Assembly (NCBI GenBank): GCA_045534575.1
Contig: JAZSJZ010000002.1
Span: forward strand, 1-36,325
DNA: 36,325 nucleotides
Source: UBA4636 sp045534575
GTDB taxonomy: Bacteria; Bacillota; Clostridia; Christensenellales; Borkfalkiaceae
Reading direction: 5' to 3'
In this document: piece after piece, positions 6,632 through 14,174 of the stretch
How the letters are laid out: each line of letters begins with the position of its first letter
Numbering within the stretch: the stretch's first letter is position 1
Made by a program: the position numbers and the translations under genes
Notes under the pieces: generated by a model
Database searches by the model: none
Told to the model about the DNA's origin: nothing
Seen by the model: only the letters and a program-made list of their open reading frames with translations

Positions 6632-7840
6632 TTATTTTTTCAATTCGGTAACGATTTGAGCAGTATCTCTTGCGATAACTAACTCTTCGTTAGTAGGAAT
6701 AACCAAAATCTTAACCTTTCCACCCTCAGCCGTTACGTCGTGAATAGTTCCGTCGTTCTTTAAAGCGTTTTTGTCTTCGTCAATCTTAACGCCCATAAAC
6801 TCTAAATCTTTTGCGATTGCTAGGCGAATTGACTTATCGTTCTCACCAATACCTGCGGTGAACACTAGGCAATCGATGCCACCCATAGCGGCAGCGTAAG
6901 AACCAACGTATTTCTTGCAAGAATAAATGAAAACTTCAAGCGCAAGTTCGGCTCTGTGGTTACCTTCTTTAGCGGCAGCGGCTAAATCTCTAAAGTCGCT
7001 AGAAACGCCCGAAAGCCCCGCAACGCCAGACTTTTTGTTAAGGTAGTTAACGGCGCTAGCAACGTCGCAGTTCAACTTCTTGCAAAGAAACTCAACGATA
7101 GCAGGGTCAAGGTCGCCCGATCTTGTTCCCATTGGAACACCGCCAAGTGGAGTGAAACTCATGCTCGTATCAACGCTTTTTCCGCCGTCGATAGCCGAAA
7201 TTGACGAGCCGTTACCAAGGTGGCAGGTTACGATTTTTAAATCTTTTGCGTCTTTGCCTAAGAATTTTGCCGCTTCTTCCGAAACAAATCTGTGGCTTGA
7301 GCCGTGGAAGCCGTAACGACGAATTTTATAGTTCTTATACGCTTCGTAAGGAATACCGAAAATATAGGCTTTTTCAGGCATAGAAGAGTGGAAAGCCGTA
7401 TCGAAAACGCCAACCATTGGAGTGCCTTTTGGTAAAACTTCTTGGCAAGCGAAAATTCCTGTAAGGTTAGCAGGTTGGTGAAGCGGAGCAAGTTCAGTGT
7501 TGTTCTTGCAAGTTGCAATAACTTCTTCAGTTAGAAGAACAGACTTGTTGAAATCTTCACCGCTGTGAACGATTCTATGACCTACTGCATCAATTTCGTC
7601 CATTGAAGAGATAACACCATATTCGCTGTTAATAAGTGCGTCTAAAACTAACTTGATAGCAGTTTTGTGGTCTGGCATAGCTTCTTCAATAACCTTTTCT
7701 TGTTTGCCTTTGTGCTTTAGAAAAGAGCCTTCAAGACCGATTCTTTCGCAACCGCCTTTAGCGATTGCTTTTTCCGTTTCCATATCGATAAGTTGATATT
7801 TAAGTGATGAACTACCAGCGTTTATAACTAAAATTTTCAT
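6632..7840 (-). CDS. ackA: Acetate kinase
   Basis: Converts acetyl phosphate and ADP to acetate and ATP, the energy-yielding end of acetate fermentation, in the cytosol. The 402-residue length is normal. Family motifs appear in order: NAGSSSLKYQ at the N-terminus, GHRIVHSGEDF, FDTAFHSS, RRYGFHGSSH, HLGNGSSI, GTRSGDLDP, and FTAGIGEN near the C-terminus. It lies 58 nt downstream of pta on the minus strand and probably shares its transcript. No strong terminator is visible after it; the next promoter (yceD, 6587) begins about 45 nt downstream. Confidence 0.97.
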   Translation of the reverse strand: MKILVINAGSSSLKYQLIDMETEKAIAKGGCERIGLEGSFLKHKGKQEKVIEEAMPDHKTAIKLVLDALINSEYGVISSMDEIDAVGHRIVHSGEDFNKSVLLTEEVIATCKNNTELAPLHQPANLTGIFACQEVLPKGTPMVGVFDTAFHSSMPEKAYIFGIPYEAYKNYKIRRYGFHGSSHRFVSEEAAKFLGKDAKDLKIVTCHLGNGSSISAIDGGKSVDTSMSFTPLGGVPMGTRSGDLDPAIVEFLCKKLNCDVASAVNYLNKKSGVAGLSGVSSDFRDLAAAAKEGNHRAELALEVFIYSCKKYVGSYAAAMGGIDCLVFTAGIGENDKSIRLAIAKDLEFMGVKIDEDKNALKNDGTIHDVTAEGGKVKILVIPTNEELVIARDTAQIVTELKK

Positions 7841-7877
7841 TGTTTTTTCTACCTCAAAATTTATTCAAAAAATGGGC

Positions 7878-7890
7878 TATAAGCCGATTA
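7878..7890 (+). repeat. Dispersed 14-nt motif, copy 2 (TATAAGCCGATTA)
   Basis: A variant of the (T/G)ATAAGTCGATTAT motif in the pta-ackA gap, at the 3' end of pta. Here it is flanked by AAGCC/GGCTT, which can form a weak hairpin. Confidence 0.5.
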
Positions 7891-7898
7891 AAGGCTTT

Positions 7899-8903
7899 TT
7901 ACCATTGAATTTGTGTTTGTAAGCAAGTAACGGCTACGGCTACGTAAATATCTTCCCACTTGCAACCACGAGATAAATCGTTAATAGGCTTGTGGAAGCC
8001 TTGGCAAAGTGGACCTACTGCCATAAAGCCAGCAAGGCGTTCTGCCATCTTGTAGCAAGTGTTACCGCAGTCAAGGTCAGGGTAAACTAAAACGTTAGCA
8101 TGCCCTGCAACGGTAGAGGTTGGAGCCTTCATTTTTGCAATTTCTGGAACGATTGCAGAGTCGAATTGAAGTTCGCCTTCCGCTTGAATATCAGGCGCTA
8201 ATTCTTTGAACTTATTGAAAGCGTTTACAACCTTGTCAACGTCAGCGTGCTTTGCACTTCCCTTTGAAGAGTGTGAAATGAACGCAACTCTTGGTTCAAC
8301 GCCGATAAGCGCTTTGCAGTGCTTAGCAGCGGCAAGGGCGATAAACGCAAGTTTGTCAGAATCAGGGTTTTGTTCTAAGCCCGTGTCAGAGAAAATATAA
8401 GCCCCGTCTTCACAAAGTGGGTGACCGCCTTCTGGGGCAATCATAAGCGAGCACGCAGAAACTAGCGGAATGCCAGGTGCGGTTTTAATAATTTGAAGCC
8501 CTGGTCTTAAAGTGTCAGCAGTAGAGTGGCATGCACCAGATACTAAACCGTCAGCATCGCCAGCCTTTAGCATAAGCATACCGAAGTGAACGCTATCGAA
8601 ACTGAGTTTGTCCGCTTGTTCCTCGGTCATACCCTTAGCTTTTCTAAGTTCAAATAAAAGTTTAGCGTATTCACAACGCTTTTCGCTCTTTTTAGGGTCG
8701 ATAATATTAACACCGCTAAGGTCAAGGTCAGCGTTTGCAGACTTAATTTCTTCTTCGTTACCGATAAGTGTTATTTTAGCAAAGCCCTTCTTTGCTACTT
8801 CAGCCGCCGCTTTTACAACGCGCTTGTCTTCACCCTCGGGAAGAACGATGTGCTTGTCTAAAGAACTTGCTCTTTCAATAATTTTGTCAACTAAATTACT
8901 CAT
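7899..8903 (-). CDS. pta: Phosphate acetyltransferase
   Basis: Makes acetyl phosphate from acetyl-CoA and phosphate, feeding acetate kinase next door. The 334-residue protein is the short class without the N-terminal P-loop domain found in enterobacteria. Conserved stretches include IVLPEGEDKRV, GMLMLKAGDADGLVSGA, TADTLRPGLQIIKT, and the C-terminal STVAGHANVLVYPDLDCGN. The ATG at 8903 has AAAAGGAG 6-7 nt upstream; the frame extends to 8972 but those codons would fall in the leader. Expressed from a promoter at 9012-8984, through a leader carrying a 9-bp inverted repeat. It is divergent from tmcAL. Confidence 0.96.
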   Translation of the reverse strand: MSNLVDKIIERASSLDKHIVLPEGEDKRVVKAAAEVAKKGFAKITLIGNEEEIKSANADLDLSGVNIIDPKKSEKRCEYAKLLFELRKAKGMTEEQADKLSFDSVHFGMLMLKAGDADGLVSGACHSTADTLRPGLQIIKTAPGIPLVSACSLMIAPEGGHPLCEDGAYIFSDTGLEQNPDSDKLAFIALAAAKHCKALIGVEPRVAFISHSSKGSAKHADVDKVVNAFNKFKELAPDIQAEGELQFDSAIVPEIAKMKAPTSTVAGHANVLVYPDLDCGNTCYKMAERLAGFMAVGPLCQGFHKPINDLSRGCKWEDIYVAVAVTCLQTQIQW

Positions 8904-8938
8904 ATTGCACTCCTTTTGCAAAAAACTCTTGTATTTTT

Positions 8939-8967
8939 TGCTGATATGGGTTAAAATAATATCAGCA
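8939..8967 (-). promoter_or_regulatory. 9-bp inverted repeat in the pta leader
   Basis: TGCTGATAT (8939-8947) and ATATCAGCA (8959-8967) are perfect complements around an 11-nt loop. It lies between the pta promoter and its ribosome site, with no T-tract after it, so it is more like an operator or mRNA-stability hairpin than a terminator. Confidence 0.5.
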
Positions 8968-8983
8968 ACCAACTTTAGATTAA

Positions 8984-9012
8984 ATTATATATTACTTTTA
9001 ATTAAAAGTAAA
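8984..9012 (-). promoter_or_regulatory. Promoter of pta-ackA
   Basis: On the minus strand TTTACT (9012-9007) and TATAAT (8989-8984) are exactly 17 bp apart, leaving a leader of about 75 nt. Confidence 0.7.
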
Positions 9013-9050
9013 GAAAAACTCAACGCATTTTGGGCGAAAAGGAGATAACT

Positions 9051-10256
9051 TTGAAATTTTGTGTAAGCGTGTGCGAACTTAATCCTTTGCATAACGGTCA
9101 TCAAAAATTAATACGCTTAATGAAAAGTCAGGGCGATGCGGTAGTTTTGATTATGAGTGGTGGTTTTTGTCAGCGTGGCGAAATTGCCGTGCTCGATAAA
9201 TATACCCGCGCAAAACACGCAATAAAAGCGGGGGCGGACGTGGTTTTGGAACTTCCGTCAGTTTTCGCGTCATCTCCAGCCGAAATGTTTGCTAAAGGCG
9301 CGATTAAACTTTTAGGCTCGCTACCAGGTGAAAAGACTTTGTTTTTCGGGGCGGAAAAGCCAGATAAGTTAGCATTTTTAAAAACGGCTGAAGCGCTTCA
9401 AGCCGAAACCAAAGAATTTAAAAAGGCGCTGAAGGAAGAACTTGCAACGGGCTCGCCTTACGCTAAGGCAAGAGAGATTGCGCTATCGAAAACAAGCGTT
9501 GGCGTTGATTTGAGTATGCTAAATTCCCCTAACTGCATTTTGGGGCTTGAATACGTTAAGGCTATTAAATTTTTCGGCTATGATATGGATATTGAACCTA
9601 TTTTGCGCGACGGCGGTTTTAACGACTTATCGCTAGAGGGCGAATTTTGCTCGGCGGGGGCGATAAGAAAGGCTATAGAGGAAGGGAAGCGCAAAAAGAT
9701 TAAACCTTTCGTGCCCGATTTTGTTTATCACGACCTTCCAAACTCGCTTCCAAGCCACGAAATTGAAGTCATTTTTTCGGCGATTAAGGCTTCGGCTAAG
9801 GAACTTAAAGAAGTTACCGACTGCACTGAGGGCTTAGAAAACCGCATAAAGGTTTTGGCTCGCTCGTCTTTATCGCTTGAAGATTTATTGTCGAGGCTAG
9901 AAACCAAGCGCTATACTTGTGCAAGGCTTTCTAGAATTTTAACTAACAACATGCTCGGCATAACGAGAGAGCTTACCGAAAAGTGCTTAAAGAGCAATCT
10001 TTACTTAAAGGTTCTTGCGGTAAACGAAGAGAAAAAGGACGTTTTGTCCGTTCTATCGCAGTCAAGAAACGCAATAATTACGAGAAAAGCCGATGCCGAT
10101 AGGCTATCTGGAACGGCTGAAACTTGCTTTTTTAAAGACGTTCTTAGCAACGATATTTATAACTTATGTTCGGGCAAAAAAACTAACGAATACGATATGA
10201 AAACGGTAAGTCTTAAAGCCGAAAACGAAAAATCGAAAAAAGCCAAAAAGGCTTGA
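9051..10256 (+). CDS. tmcAL: tRNA(Met) cytidine acetate ligase
   Basis: TmcAL uses ATP and acetate to make N4-acetylcytidine at the wobble base of elongator tRNA-Met. It suits an acetate producer; here it is divergent from pta-ackA. The 401-residue protein starts KFCVSVCELNPLHNGH (nucleotidyltransferase HxGH motif, about 14-17) and carries SGGFCQRGEIAVLDKYTRA and DVVLELPSVFA, all typical of the family formerly called YlbM. The start is TTG 9051, with AAGGAG about 7 nt upstream; an in-frame TTG at 9030 lies before that site. The stop overlaps a dispersed motif copy at 10256. Confidence 0.9.
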   Translation: MKFCVSVCELNPLHNGHQKLIRLMKSQGDAVVLIMSGGFCQRGEIAVLDKYTRAKHAIKAGADVVLELPSVFASSPAEMFAKGAIKLLGSLPGEKTLFFGAEKPDKLAFLKTAEALQAETKEFKKALKEELATGSPYAKAREIALSKTSVGVDLSMLNSPNCILGLEYVKAIKFFGYDMDIEPILRDGGFNDLSLEGEFCSAGAIRKAIEEGKRKKIKPFVPDFVYHDLPNSLPSHEIEVIFSAIKASAKELKEVTDCTEGLENRIKVLARSSLSLEDLLSRLETKRYTCARLSRILTNNMLGITRELTEKCLKSNLYLKVLAVNEEKKDVLSVLSQSRNAIITRKADADRLSGTAETCFFKDVLSNDIYNLCSGKKTNEYDMKTVSLKAENEKSKKAKKA

Positions 10257-10269
10257 TAACGGGCTTATA
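10256..10269 (-). repeat. Dispersed 14-nt motif, copy 3
   Basis: ATAACGGGCTTATA on the plus strand, identical to copies 1604 and 12697. It begins in the last base of the tmcAL stop codon. Confidence 0.6.
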
Positions 10270-10311
10270 GGCTGGCTTTTTAATAAAATTTTACAAAGAT
10301 TTAGAGGTTTT

Positions 10312-10884
10312 ATGAAAACTTTAAGAAAATTAACGGCGCTTTTTATTTGTTTATGTTTAGCGATAACTCTTAGCGCTTGTAACTACACAGAACAGACTAA
10401 CCCTACTGAAATTTACGGCGTTATATCGTTTAAAGATATTGACGGCGAACACGGTATGTTTGCTTTTATTCCGCTTGATTTTTGCGGTGAGGTTAGAATT
10501 TATTTATCTAAAACTTCTTCTTCGTCTTCGCCGTATGAAAGTTATCAAGAGGGAGACCTTGTTAAGCTTTATTTTGAAGATACGCCTCAAATTAGAGATT
10601 TAGGTTCGTTCCAAGCCTTTTGGTATGCGCCTAAAACCATAACGGTTATTAAAAAGGGCGTAAAATTAGAGAAAAACGGCGTTGATTACGTTTTAGAAAT
10701 TCCATCTTCTTTGGTAGATGGCGAGATTAGCGATAAAATTTATTGTTATGACGGCGAAACTAAAAAAGGCGTTTTTGAAAGCGTAATTATCGAGGGCGAT
10801 AAGGTTAAAATAAATTTAGCAAAAGGCAACGCTCACACTAGTCTTGCTTTATTAAACTATCAACTTTTAGCAAGCGAAAAATAG
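10312..10884 (+). CDS. Lipoprotein of unknown function
   Basis: A 190-residue protein with a lipoprotein signal peptide (LSAC, Cys23), so it should be anchored on the outer face of the membrane. The rest looks like a beta-rich soluble domain: short strands such as ISFKDIDGEHGMFAFIP and a repeated 'G-x-K-x-x-x-x' pattern (EGDKVKINLAKG). There is a short Ser patch (SSSSSP, about 65-70). I do not recognise the family. AGAGG 4-5 nt before the ATG is the ribosome site. It lies between tmcAL and an independently promoted LOG-like gene and may be read through from tmcAL. Confidence 0.75.
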   Translation: MKTLRKLTALFICLCLAITLSACNYTEQTNPTEIYGVISFKDIDGEHGMFAFIPLDFCGEVRIYLSKTSSSSSPYESYQEGDLVKLYFEDTPQIRDLGSFQAFWYAPKTITVIKKGVKLEKNGVDYVLEIPSSLVDGEISDKIYCYDGETKKGVFESVIIEGDKVKINLAKGNAHTSLALLNYQLLASEK

Positions 10885-10902
10885 TTTTTTAACGTATTGG
10901 CA

Positions 10903-10932
10903 TTGACAAAAAGACGATAATCTTAATATAAT
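10903..10932 (+). promoter_or_regulatory. Promoter of the LOG-like gene
   Basis: TTGACA (10903-10908) and TATAAT (10927-10932) are 18 bp apart. The start site would fall near 10939, directly before AGGAG at 10940. Confidence 0.8.
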
Positions 10933-10952
10933 TATTGATAGGAGATTTAATT

Positions 10953-11525
10953 TTGAGAAAGAAAATTATTGCAGTTATCGGCAACAAGTCTGCCGAAAAA
11001 GATAGCGTAAATTATAGGCTCGGTTTTGAAGTGGGCAAGGCGCTTGCCGAAAGGGGCTACCGCATTCAGTCGGGCGGGCTTCAAGGCGTTATGCAAGCCG
11101 TGTTCGAGGGCGCGCACTCGGCGGAAAATTACGTTGAAGGCACGACCATTGCCTTAATTCCGTCTTTTAACCCAGACGATTGCAACGAGTTTGCCGATAT
11201 TTCTATTCCAACGGGGCTAGATTCTATGCGGAACGCGCTCGTTGCTAATGCCGACGCTGTTATTATGATAGGCGGTGGTGCTGGAACGCTAAGCGAGGTT
11301 GCGTTCGCGTGGTCGTTCTATAGGCTCATTATCGCTTTTGAAAACGCAGAGGGCTGGAGCGCAAAACTTGCTAACACTCGGCTTGATAAAACTATTCGTT
11401 GTGAGGGCGAAGATAAAATTTACGGCGTAACAACGGCAAAAGAGGCTATCGAAGTTTTAGAAAAAAACATTGGAAGATACACAAAACGCCACAAGGCAAT
11501 TCGCCCAGACGGCAAAAGTAATTAA
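10953..11525 (+). CDS. TIGR00725/LOG-like Rossmann protein
   Basis: A protein of 190 residues with the LOG-superfamily fold: IIAVIGNKSAEKD at the N-terminus, RIQSGGLQGVMQAVFEGA, and the phosphate-binding IGGGAGTLSEVAFAW (about 112-126), a variant of PGGxGTxxE. LOG proteins hydrolyse cytokinin or nucleotide monophosphates; this subfamily has no proven substrate. The start is TTG 10953 with AGGAG 8 nt upstream. The earlier TTG at 10935 is upstream of the predicted transcription start, so it is excluded. The leader is very short (about 14 nt). nagA follows 19 nt later with its own GGAAGG site and probably shares the transcript. Confidence 0.75.
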   Translation: MRKKIIAVIGNKSAEKDSVNYRLGFEVGKALAERGYRIQSGGLQGVMQAVFEGAHSAENYVEGTTIALIPSFNPDDCNEFADISIPTGLDSMRNALVANADAVIMIGGGAGTLSEVAFAWSFYRLIIAFENAEGWSAKLANTRLDKTIRCEGEDKIYGVTTAKEAIEVLEKNIGRYTKRHKAIRPDGKSN

Positions 11526-11544
11526 GAAAAACGGAAGGTAATTT

Positions 11545-12693
11545 ATGAAAGGTTTTAAAAATGCTAAAGTTTACGTTGAAGGTTTAGGCTTGGTTGAAAC
11601 TTCAGTTGCAATTGAGAGCGGAAAAATCGTTGCGATAGGAGATGACGTTGAAGTTTTAGAGCCGTTTGAAGTTAAAAAAGGCGCAATCGTAGTTCCCGGC
11701 TTTATCGACGAGCATATCCACGGCGCAAACAATTCCGACGGAATGGACGGAACTTGCGAAGATATTTTAAACATTTCAACTGCGATTGCGAAAGAGGGAA
11801 CAACGGGCTTTTTAGTTACCACGATGACGCAGTCTAAAGAGAATATTGTGAACGCACTTTCTGCGGTTAATGAATATATAGCCCAAGATTTGCCTAAAGG
11901 AGCTAAGGTTTTAGGCGTGCATTTGGAAGGGCCGTATATTTCTAAAAAGTTTGTTGGCGCTCAGCCTATTGAATACGTTCAACAGCCGTCGGTAGAAAGT
12001 TTTAAGGAATATGAAAAAGCATCTAATGGAAACATAAAAATCGTTTCGCTTGCTCCAGAGGTTGAGGGCGCAAAAGAACTTATTGAATATTTAGCGTCGA
12101 AAAACATCGTTGCGTCAATCGGGCACACCGCGGCGGGCTTTAGCGATATTTCAAAAGCAGTTGAACTTGGAGCAAGTAGCGTAACGCACACTTTTAATGC
12201 TCAAACTCCGCTTCACCATAGAGAAATCGGCGTTGTTGGTAGCGCACTTTTGATTGATGAGCTAAACGCTGAAATTATTTGTGATACAATTCACGTAAGC
12301 ATTCCAGCAATTAAACTCGTTATCAAAAACAAGCCACACGATAAGGTTACTTTAATTACCGACGCAATGCGCGCAAAGCACTTGCCTGAGGGCGAATCGG
12401 AACTTGGCGGTCAAAAAGTTTTCGTTAAAAACGGCGAAGCAAGGCTTGCTGACGGAACTTTAGCTGGTAGCGTTCTAAAGATGAACGACGCAATTAAAAA
12501 CCTAGTTGAAAAAGCGGGCGTAAGTTTATTAGACGCTATTGATTTTGCAACGAAAAACCCAGCGAAAAATCTTTCCGTTTACGATAAAATGGGCTCAATC
12601 GAAGTTGGAAAAGATGCAAACTTTGCCGTTTTAGATGAAGATTTTGAAGTTTTATTGACCGTTCGCGAAGGAAACGTAATTTATAAAAAATAG
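11545..12693 (+). CDS. nagA: N-acetylglucosamine-6-phosphate deacetylase
   Basis: Removes acetate from GlcNAc-6-P to give glucosamine-6-P, a step in amino-sugar recycling. The 382-residue protein is an amidohydrolase: metal motif DEHIHG (about 53-58), HLEGPYIS, IGHTAAG, THTFNAQTPLHHRE, then ICDTIHV and TDAMRA with the catalytic aspartate. All metal and catalytic residues look present. The usual partner nagB is not adjacent. Released acetate could feed tmcAL and acetate metabolism nearby, though that link is only contextual. A copy of the dispersed motif begins 4 nt after the stop. Confidence 0.95.
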   Translation: MKGFKNAKVYVEGLGLVETSVAIESGKIVAIGDDVEVLEPFEVKKGAIVVPGFIDEHIHGANNSDGMDGTCEDILNISTAIAKEGTTGFLVTTMTQSKENIVNALSAVNEYIAQDLPKGAKVLGVHLEGPYISKKFVGAQPIEYVQQPSVESFKEYEKASNGNIKIVSLAPEVEGAKELIEYLASKNIVASIGHTAAGFSDISKAVELGASSVTHTFNAQTPLHHREIGVVGSALLIDELNAEIICDTIHVSIPAIKLVIKNKPHDKVTLITDAMRAKHLPEGESELGGQKVFVKNGEARLADGTLAGSVLKMNDAIKNLVEKAGVSLLDAIDFATKNPAKNLSVYDKMGSIEVGKDANFAVLDEDFEVLLTVREGNVIYKK

Positions 12694-12696
12694 GCG

Positions 12697-12710
12697 ATAA
12701 CGGGCTTATA
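12697..12710 (-). repeat. Dispersed 14-nt motif, copy 4
   Basis: ATAACGGGCTTATA on the plus strand, identical to copies 1604 and 10256, in the nagA-NTase gap. Confidence 0.6.
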
Positions 12711-12753
12711 GCCTAATATTTTAACAAAAAAAACACTAAAGGAGAGAGTGAAA

Positions 12754-13908
12754 ATGAAAGATTTAGCGAAAAAGTTAATAGAAGCTATTCGCTATAAGGT
12801 TTGTTTAAATTTAGAAAGCCTTTCGTTTTCGCTTTCTATTGAAGAACAAAAGGCTATATTTGAACTATCTAACTTTCACGATTTAGCGCATATCGTTGGT
12901 GCAAGTTTAGATGAAAACGGGCTTCTAACCGATGATGAAGTTAGGAAGAAGTTTAACAAAAAAGTTTTCCAAGCGCTTTCGAGATACGAGAAAATTTGTT
13001 ACGACGTAAAAAGAGTAACTCAAAGTTTTGAACAAGAAAAAATTCCTTTCATAATTTTAAAAGGCTCGGTTATCCGTGAGCTTTACCACGAGCCGTGGCT
13101 TAGAAATAGTTCCGATATTGATATTTTAGTTAAAGATGAAGATATTGAAAGGGCTACCGCCGTTTTGGTTGAAAAGCAAAACTACTTTAGGAAACAGCGT
13201 TGCTCTCACGAGATTTATTTCTTCTCGCAAGGCAATGAACTACTAGAGCTTCACTTTTCGCTTTTAGAAGATGCGTCTTACGAGGTGCAAGCCAAGGTTT
13301 TAGAAACGGCGTGGGAGAACGTTGTGCCATATAACGAGCTAAAATTTGGCAAAAAGATGAACGACGAAATGGAGTTTTTCTATCACGTTGCGCATATGGC
13401 AAAGCACTTTGTTGGCGGTGGATGCGGAATAAGACCGTTCTTAGATTTGTGGGTGCTAAATAAAAACAAAGAAAACGCTGAAAAAAGGCTTTCGCTTTTA
13501 GAAAAGGGCGGGCTTAAAGATTTTTATCTAGCGTGCGAAGAATTATCTAACGTGTGGTTTGAAGGAAGGGAGCACAGCGAACTTTCTTTAAAAATGGAAA
13601 ACTATATTTTATCTGGCGGAACTTACGGCACAATCTCTAACAGCGCAGAAATGAAAAGCGCAAAAAACGGTGGCAAAAAATATTTTTTTGCTAGGCTCTT
13701 TCCTAAAAGACAAGTATTAGTCGGGCAATACCCCGTTTTGAAAAAGCACGGCTATCTATTGCCAATTTTTTGGATAGTTAGGTTTTTTAAAATGATTTTT
13801 TCAGGCCGTGGCAAAAAGGCACTAAAGGAAGCAAGCGCCATAAACAATTTATCAAACGAAAAACTAAAACAAAATCAAGAGTTTTTAAACGAGCTTGGGC
13901 TTTATTAG
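12754..13908 (+). CDS. NTP_transf_5-like putative nucleotidyltransferase
   Basis: A 384-residue protein with the uncharacterised nucleotidyltransferase fold: FIILKGSVIRELY (about 105-117) followed by RNSSDIDILVK (about 122-132), whose Asp-x-Asp is the likely metal site, and then ELHFSLLEDA. Members of this family (PF14907-like) often sit with polysaccharide or peptide-modifying genes; their substrates are unknown. Here the neighbours are nagA and, beyond a terminator, the citrate operon, so context gives little. A GGAGAG site lies 7 nt before ATG 12754; the GTG at 12748 overlaps that site and is less likely. The C-terminal part is basic. Confidence 0.75.
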   Translation: MKDLAKKLIEAIRYKVCLNLESLSFSLSIEEQKAIFELSNFHDLAHIVGASLDENGLLTDDEVRKKFNKKVFQALSRYEKICYDVKRVTQSFEQEKIPFIILKGSVIRELYHEPWLRNSSDIDILVKDEDIERATAVLVEKQNYFRKQRCSHEIYFFSQGNELLELHFSLLEDASYEVQAKVLETAWENVVPYNELKFGKKMNDEMEFFYHVAHMAKHFVGGGCGIRPFLDLWVLNKNKENAEKRLSLLEKGGLKDFYLACEELSNVWFEGREHSELSLKMENYILSGGTYGTISNSAEMKSAKNGGKKYFFARLFPKRQVLVGQYPVLKKHGYLLPIFWIVRFFKMIFSGRGKKALKEASAINNLSNEKLKQNQEFLNELGLY

Positions 13909-13918
13909 AAAATAGCGA

Positions 13919-13945
13919 AAAGGTGGAAAACTCCACCTTTTTTAT
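13919..13945 (+). terminator. Terminator after the NTase gene
   Basis: A 9-bp stem AAAGGTGGA/TCCACCTTT (13919-13927 with 13932-13940), loop AAAC, is followed by T3ATTTT. Confidence 0.85.
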
Positions 13946-13963
13946 TTTGCCAAAAAGTTGGGC

Positions 13964-13977
13964 TATAGGTCGATTAT
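13964..13977 (+). repeat. Dispersed 14-nt motif, copy 5 (TATAGGTCGATTAT)
   Basis: Identical to the copy at 23951. It lies between the NTase terminator and the citrate-operon promoter and does not form a strong hairpin. The rest of 13946-14107 is AT-rich with no gene. Confidence 0.6.
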
Positions 13978-14107
13978 TTGCATTTTTTTGCTTTTAAGCA
14001 TTTATCTTTAACCGTTTTATGCCTAATATATTATCTAATATTTGATTTGAAAGAGTTATTATTTAATTTATTATATAATAAGTCGCGGAAAAATTTTCAT
14101 AAAAGTG

Positions 14108-14143
14108 TTGACAAGCACATAAAGTTATTGTATACTTGTATAC
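14108..14143 (+). promoter_or_regulatory. Citrate-operon promoter with tandem GTATAC operators
   Basis: TTGACA (14108-14113) and TATACT (14131-14136) are 17 bp apart. The box TTGTATAC occurs twice in tandem (14128-14135 and 14136-14143), covering the -10. GTATAC-TT-GTATAC is nearly palindromic and resembles sites of FadR-subfamily GntR regulators (pattern with GT..AC cores). The GntR gene at 15558 is in this operon, so autoregulation is likely. Confidence 0.75.
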
Positions 14144-14174
14144 ATAAATACAATAACAATACTAGGAGGATTTT

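Noticed and set aside
7841..7898. Terminator between pta and ackA
   Set aside because: The hairpin is short (about 5 bp) with poor T-tract, so cotranscription of pta and ackA is more likely.
8608..9048. 146-residue plus-strand ORF across the pta start
   Set aside because: It is antisense to pta and would cover the pta promoter; no SD and no recognisable protein.
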